DNA from: Candidatus Saccharimonadales bacterium
GTDB taxonomy: Bacteria > Patescibacteriota > Saccharimonadia > Saccharimonadales > UBA4665
Assembly: GCA_025450135.1 (NCBI GenBank)
Contig: JANWHZ010000053.1
Span: 1-16,376 of the forward strand
DNA: 16,376 nt
Reading direction: 5' to 3'
In this document: positions 13,849 through 16,376 of the stretch, piece after piece
Position numbering within the stretch: the first letter of the stretch is position 1
How the letters are laid out: each line of letters begins with the position of its first letter
Position numbers and translations under genes: made by a program
The notes under the pieces: model-generated
What the model saw: only the letters and a program-made list of their open reading frames with translations
The model's database searches: none
Told to the model about the DNA's origin: nothing

Positions 13849-14113
13849 CGCAGTCCGTCCTTTTGACTGTGGCAAAAATCAGCCCCACATGCGCACTATG
13901 ACAACTAACAGCCGCAACCACAACCACACACTCAGACAGGAAACCGCAAGGAGTTAGCGAACCTGGAAGGAACCGTGCGACACTAGTGCGCATGTGGGAC
14001 TCACCCCCAACTACCGCATAAGTTGTGCCCCAACGCGACAGTCGCGCCCGTAACATATCAAAAGGCTGCCGAGTGAACTTAATACGCTCGACAGCCTCAG
14101 ACACATTAAACAA
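13841..14113 (-). CDS. Doubtful 90-residue ORF with TTG start
   Basis: The frame begins at a TTG (14111-14113) just after the upstream stop, and its TGA overlaps the GTG of the terminal-protein candidate by eight bases (GTGAGTGA), which looks like translational coupling. The first half is protein-like (VSEAVERIKFTRQPFDML); the second is Val/Cys-rich and unusual. The same stretch holds a long inverted repeat, so it may instead be a structured leader. There is no ATG start and the Shine-Dalgarno site is weak. Confidence 0.35.
   Translation of the reverse strand: MFNVSEAVERIKFTRQPFDMLRARLSRWGTTYAVVGGESHMRTSVARFLPGSLTPCGFLSECVVVVAAVSCHSAHVGLIFATVKRTDCGE
13884..13998. repeat. 15-bp perfect inverted repeat with 85-nt spacer
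   Basis: CCCACATGCGCACTA at 13884-13898 is matched by its exact reverse complement at 13984-13998. A smaller nested pair (ctaac 13905-13909, gttag 13953-13957) lies inside. On the transcript the left arm is followed closely by five U (13874-13878). It stands between the AT-hook-like gene and the terminal protein/polymerase pair, so it could act as an attenuator or a structured RNA. The stem is seen; a role is inference. Confidence 0.8.
14063..14097. repeat. Short hairpin in the same leader region
   Basis: AGGCTG and CAGCCT pair, and inside them CGAG and CTCG pair after a single mismatch, with a 13-base loop. With the larger inverted repeat at 13884-13998 it makes this 240-base segment unusually rich in secondary structure. 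Confidence 0.5.
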
Positions 14114-14118
14114 GCAGC

Positions 14119-14910
14119 CTATTCGCCTTGTGGGGGGAAAAACTGACGTGGGGCGCTATTACGGCTACCGAGCGGGCGACCTGGCCCACGCTTAGGTTTT
14201 GCGCGCTCAATCACATCCAATGCCGCGCTATTTGCCGCGTTGCGCCGTTGCGTCAGCACGTCAAATTCATCGCGCGTATCATTGCGCGTATCATCGCGCG
14301 TATTATCTGTCACAACAGGTGCGACCCGTTGTGAGCGCGCGGTTGCCGTTAATTTAGGCTGTGATAGACCACTCGGCATGACGCCTGGTGGAATACTGAA
14401 TGACTCACCGTCATCGTCTTCCCCCTCATCTTCTGGCACATCAATCTCAGGTCCCTCGTAATACTTCAGCCGCACAGGATAATTATCCTGTGGCGTTTTG
14501 GGCAGCGTCGTATCCCGCGCCAGTGTGTAACAAGGAGCATAAAGACCGCCTTCAGTCGCTAACCCCTTAATATCGTAATAAAGATAACGGTTGGTGAATT
14601 GCGCAATGACTGGCTCACTAAGCGAGCCATCACTGTACATCAGGTAAACACCCAGACGTGCCATCGGTTGCGGATATTTACCGCGACTAACGCCGAATTG
14701 CGGCGCAGTGGCAAAATAAAACGGGCGGTACAACAGGTCACGCTCGAAATACATCGCCGGCATACTCCTATCTACAAAAGCGGATTTTCCCTCACGTGCA
14801 CGCGCACGCACGTATTGCAGTGTTGCATCCAATTGCTTAACCGCGTTCGGTGCGGGATGCACAATATCCAAGATTTCGCTGCCGTTAGTCTCTGTTGGTT
14901 GCGCTGCCAT
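14119..14910 (-). CDS. Early protein with acidic linker and AT-hook-like motif
   Basis: The 263-residue protein has a conserved-looking N-terminal domain to about residue 155 with aromatic and beta-like stretches (LLYRPFYFATAPQFG, RLGVYLMYSDGS, NRYLYYDIKG), an acidic linker (PEDEGEDDDGESF), a basic Thr/Arg/Asp repeat (about 205-220), and an AT-hook-like KRGPGRPLGSRN near residue 243. An acidic tail-like segment plus a domain rich in aromatics is compatible with a single-stranded-DNA-binding protein, which tectiviruses need for strand displacement, but no family is recognised. Its place in the early module just before the terminal protein supports a replication role. Confidence 0.7.
   Translation of the reverse strand: MAAQPTETNGSEILDIVHPAPNAVKQLDATLQYVRARAREGKSAFVDRSMPAMYFERDLLYRPFYFATAPQFGVSRGKYPQPMARLGVYLMYSDGSLSEPVIAQFTNRYLYYDIKGLATEGGLYAPCYTLARDTTLPKTPQDNYPVRLKYYEGPEIDVPEDEGEDDDGESFSIPPGVMPSGLSQPKLTATARSQRVAPVVTDNTRDDTRNDTRDEFDVLTQRRNAANSAALDVIERAKPKRGPGRPLGSRNSAPRQFFPPQGE
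14271..14306 (-). repeat. Three 12-bp tandem repeats in coding sequence
   Basis: Plus-strand units cgcgcgtatcat, tgcgcgtatcat and cgcgcgtattat code for an Asp/Asn-Thr-Arg-Asp tetrapeptide repeat in the AT-hook-like early protein. Confidence 0.85.
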
Positions 14911-14916
14911 ATCTAA

Positions 14917-15219
14917 TTACTCCCCTGTGCTACCGGCGCCAATAACACCATTGGCCGCCTCATACGTCCTGATTGCTTGACGAAAAATTCGCCGCGCGTT
15001 GCTGATACTCAGCACAGACATATTATGCTGTGCGAGTCGTTCCCACTCACTGACAGATCGTGTGTCACTTTCTGTCACTAACAAATCCCATGCTCTGCGA
15101 TAGACATCCGCGCTTGACTCGCCAGCTTGACCCACATACACCACAAAACGCCCGAATCCCTCAGTGTGAGTGAGCGCAACGTAAATCGCGGGCGAGCGCT
15201 CTATCTCAACTGGCACCAT
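14917..15219 (-). CDS. Small early protein with GIY-YIG-like motif
   Basis: I prefer the ATG at 15217-15219, ten bases after a GAGGGGGG run; earlier in-frame ATGs at 15258 and 15240 are possible. The 100-residue product shows AIYVALTH and, 15 residues on, VVYVGQAG followed by VYRRAWDLL, reminiscent of the IY...YVG and Arg elements of GIY-YIG nucleases. The rest is helical. The expected C-terminal Glu is not clear, so it may be a degenerate or inactive member, or only a chance match. It overlaps the upstream gene by 14 bases. No other family is recognised. Confidence 0.6.
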   Translation of the reverse strand: MVPVEIERSPAIYVALTHTEGFGRFVVYVGQAGESSADVYRRAWDLLVTESDTRSVSEWERLAQHNMSVLSISNARRIFRQAIRTYEAANGVIGAGSTGE

Positions 15220-15559
15220 TGTTATCAATCCCCCCCTCATTCTGGATATCGGTTTCATCCCCGATATCCTGCTCGATATCCTGCTCGATATCCTGCACCA
15301 TGCCGTATATCTCTAGCATGGCAGCCGTTATTGGTGTCCAGTGCACGTTTTGCCAGTCACTTAGCACTTCGTGCAGCGTTATCGCCGTGTTCTCAGCAAC
15401 CATATCACCCCGTTCATCGAAAACACGCACCGCCCACGTACCGCCCTCATCTGGCGTTACCAGCAATTCTAAAAACTCGGAGGGCGCTTCATCCGAGATG
15501 TAATATCCGGATGCCATGCTGTCTTCTGAACGGTTAAGCGCATCAATTAACGTGCTCAT
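15206..15559 (-). CDS. Acidic early protein, 117 residues
   Basis: The product is strongly acidic. A beta-like core (SEFLELLVTP, TWAVRVFDERGDMVAEN) is followed by a helix (TLHEVLSDWQNVHW) and an acidic tail with a QDIE repeat coded by three 12-bp units. It overlaps the helix-turn-helix gene by 17 bases and the following gene by 14. Acidic early phage proteins often mimic DNA or inhibit host or defence proteins, but nothing specific points to that here. No family is recognised. Confidence 0.65.
   Translation of the reverse strand: MSTLIDALNRSEDSMASGYYISDEAPSEFLELLVTPDEGGTWAVRVFDERGDMVAENTAITLHEVLSDWQNVHWTPITAAMLEIYGMVQDIEQDIEQDIGDETDIQNEGGIDNNGAS
15262..15297 (-). repeat. Three 12-bp tandem repeats in coding sequence
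   Basis: The plus strand has cgatatcctgct twice and then cgatatcctgca, coding for the QDIE repeat in the tail of the acidic early protein. Confidence 0.9.
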
Positions 15560-15824
15560 GCTCTTCCTCCTCGACTAACTTGTGTAATCGGCGCTGAATA
15601 CACACTATCTCAGCGCCAACTATTGACATTAAATCAACCGCATGTGATAGGCGCGTCTCCAACGCTCGCATCTCAGCACGCGGATACCATCGTCTGACAA
15701 TATGCCAGACTGTGGACATTGAAAGCGCGTAACGTTTTGCCAGTTCTTGCCGGCTAACCCCCTTCCGCCACTCCGCTAGTACACGTGCGGCAACATCGTC
15801 TGAAACCTTGATATTATGGTTCAT
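15543..15824 (-). CDS. Helix-turn-helix DNA-binding protein
   Basis: Residues 14-45 (ARVLAEWRKGVSRQELAKRY, then ALSMSTVWHIVRRW) form a homeodomain-like helix-turn-helix of the type found in resolvase and transposase N-termini and in small phage regulators: a helix, a Ser-start turn, a helix and a recognition helix with STVWHIVRR. The C-terminal half is a coiled-coil-like helix rich in Glu, likely for dimerisation. At 93 residues it is a stand-alone regulator. It is the second gene after the early promoter, whose -35 box carries a palindrome; it may bind there. Its ATG overlaps the upstream gene by 11 bases. Confidence 0.8.
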   Translation of the reverse strand: MNHNIKVSDDVAARVLAEWRKGVSRQELAKRYALSMSTVWHIVRRWYPRAEMRALETRLSHAVDLMSIVGAEIVCIQRRLHKLVEEEEHEHVN

Positions 15825-16146
15825 GATGCGACCTTAGAACGAGGTATGCCGCCTCAATGCCCCTATCCACCGCCCTACGCAGTTGCGCGTTTGTGCGACT
15901 GGCGCCGCTACCCCACTCACTGTACCCATGGTGGGCCTCAGTGACTATAACGCGGAACTGATCTTTGAGGCCCGCTGCCTCAATCGCAATGGCGAAGCAC
16001 TCATTCATCCAGAAAATATCCACATCAGTGAGACTGTCGCCCAGATCACCAGGATACATCGCAAATACCGTGTACTGACTCACCCTCGTAATCTCCCTGT
16101 TACCCCTCGTAGCTACCCGTGTCAAACGTCCGTTCACGTCTGACAT
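15814..16146 (-). CDS. First early gene, unknown 110-residue protein
   Basis: The ATG at 16144-16146 lies only four bases after the -10 box of the early promoter, so the mRNA is probably leaderless. The product starts MSDVNGRLTRVATRGN and has beta-like and helical segments (QYTVFAMYPGD, MNECFAIAIEAAG, FRVIVTEAHHG, AVDRGIEAAYLVL), with no membrane span. Alternation of strands and helices suggests a small alpha/beta domain. Being first from the end it is probably made immediately on entry. No family is recognised. Confidence 0.7.
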   Translation of the reverse strand: MSDVNGRLTRVATRGNREITRVSQYTVFAMYPGDLGDSLTDVDIFWMNECFAIAIEAAGLKDQFRVIVTEAHHGYSEWGSGASRTNAQLRRAVDRGIEAAYLVLRSHHEP

Positions 16147-16150
16147 AGGG

Positions 16151-16180
16151 AGTATATCATAGCCGTGACAGCCCTGTCAA
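16151..16180 (-). promoter_or_regulatory. Early sigma-70-like promoter at the right end
   Basis: On the minus strand a perfect TTGACA (16175-16180) is followed after 18 bases by TATACT (16151-16156), with TG one base before it (extended -10). It points leftward into the whole gene series. The start point would fall at or within a few bases of the first ATG. Confidence 0.8.
16166..16179. promoter_or_regulatory. Palindromic operator-like site over the -35 box
   Basis: TGACAG, two bases, CTGTCA is a perfect dyad that overlaps five of the six bases of the -35 box. A repressor bound here would block the early promoter. The helix-turn-helix protein made from this promoter is the natural candidate for autoregulation, which is inference. 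Confidence 0.6.
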
Positions 16181-16275
16181 GGTAGACAGAATAGTACCAT
16201 AGGGTAATACATTATGTACAGAGTATATGTTCATGCATTACGACATTCTTCACGCATATAAGGTAGAAATAAATG

Positions 16276-16376
16276 CAAAGAGTATTAACCCTCACCAGGA
16301 AATCACCACACAATAATCAATCAATCACCACACAATCACCGACGCGGCACGGGGGAAATAGATGTATCGCAATACG
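16276..16376. repeat. Right inverted terminal repeat (101 bp)
   Basis: This is the exact inverted copy of 22-122. The window ends at the base matching position 22, so the outermost 21 bases found at the left end are absent here. This most likely reflects where the assembly stopped rather than a real difference between the ends. The early promoter lies about 100 bp inward. Confidence 0.95.
16301..16336 (-). repeat. Iteron-like direct repeats in the right ITR
   Basis: These are the mirror copies of the 14-bp words of the left ITR, at 16301-16314 and 16323-16336 on the minus strand, with the same 22-bp spacing. Confidence 0.7.

Larger units (their letters stand above)
16147..16275. other. Right-end leader region between ITR and first gene
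   Basis: This 129-bp stretch is AT-rich and holds the early promoter and its dyad. A second TATACT-like word (16221-16226 on the minus strand) has no convincing -35 partner. No gene is seen. It is the longest clearly non-coding segment of the genome apart from the ITR. Confidence 0.7.

Noticed and set aside
13884..13998. Rho-independent terminator
   Set aside because: The 85-base loop is far too long for a normal terminator, and the U run is offset from the stem.
13841..14020. tRNA gene suggested by a GGTTCG word in the inverted-repeat loop
   Set aside because: No acceptor, D-arm or anticodon stem could be paired around it.

Overview
The window looks like an essentially complete linear genome of a small tailless, membrane-containing virus of bacteria, related to the Tectiviridae (PRD1/Bam35-like viruses, Preplasmiviricota). 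The evidence is a perfect 101-bp inverted terminal repeat (22-122 against 16276-16376), a protein-primed family B DNA polymerase with complete exonuclease and polymerase motifs, an FtsK/HerA-type packaging ATPase, a probable double jelly-roll major capsid protein of 386 residues, and many tiny single-span membrane proteins. There is no integrase, terminase, portal or tail gene. The host is bacterial (Shine-Dalgarno sites, sigma-70-like promoter, LysM domain) but I cannot name it. All genes lie on the minus strand, so transcription runs from the right end to the left, in contrast to PRD1, whose two ends are read towards each other.

Right end, 16376 to about 11120 (early/replication module): the ITR, then a strong sigma-70-like promoter with a palindromic operator-like site over its -35 box and an ATG so close to the -10 box that the transcript is probably leaderless. 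Next come four small overlapping genes (unknown, helix-turn-helix, acidic protein, possible GIY-YIG), an AT-hook-like protein, a short structured region or 90-residue ORF, a candidate terminal protein and the DNA polymerase. The last two are joined by an ATGA overlap.

Middle, about 11120 to 5500 (packaging and capsid module): a possible second promoter, three overlapping genes of unknown function (two of them overprinted for 338 nt), the packaging ATPase, a 42-residue membrane protein (the same place as PRD1 P20), a spacer with three 20-bp repeats, an Ala/Pro-rich small protein, the capsid protein, two small basic proteins, then a run of very short membrane-protein genes. Seven genes of 30-51 codons or a little longer follow one another here, one junction carrying a four-fold tandem copy of a Shine-Dalgarno sequence.

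Left part, about 5490 to 110 (spike, entry, lysis): an unknown protein, a membrane-collagen-LysM protein, two cysteine peptidases of probably the same C39/papain-like fold side by side (the first with a C-terminal membrane anchor), a beta-rich protein, a two-span holin-like protein, a second large beta-rich protein that may be the spike or receptor-binding protein, and three small left-end genes including a zinc ribbon. The last gene stops inside the left ITR.

The genes form a coherent programme: the terminal protein and polymerase copy the linear molecule from the ITRs, the ATPase fills a membrane-lined capsid, and the peptidases, LysM protein and holin-like protein act on the cell wall and membrane at entry or exit. 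About half of the genes have no family I recognise.
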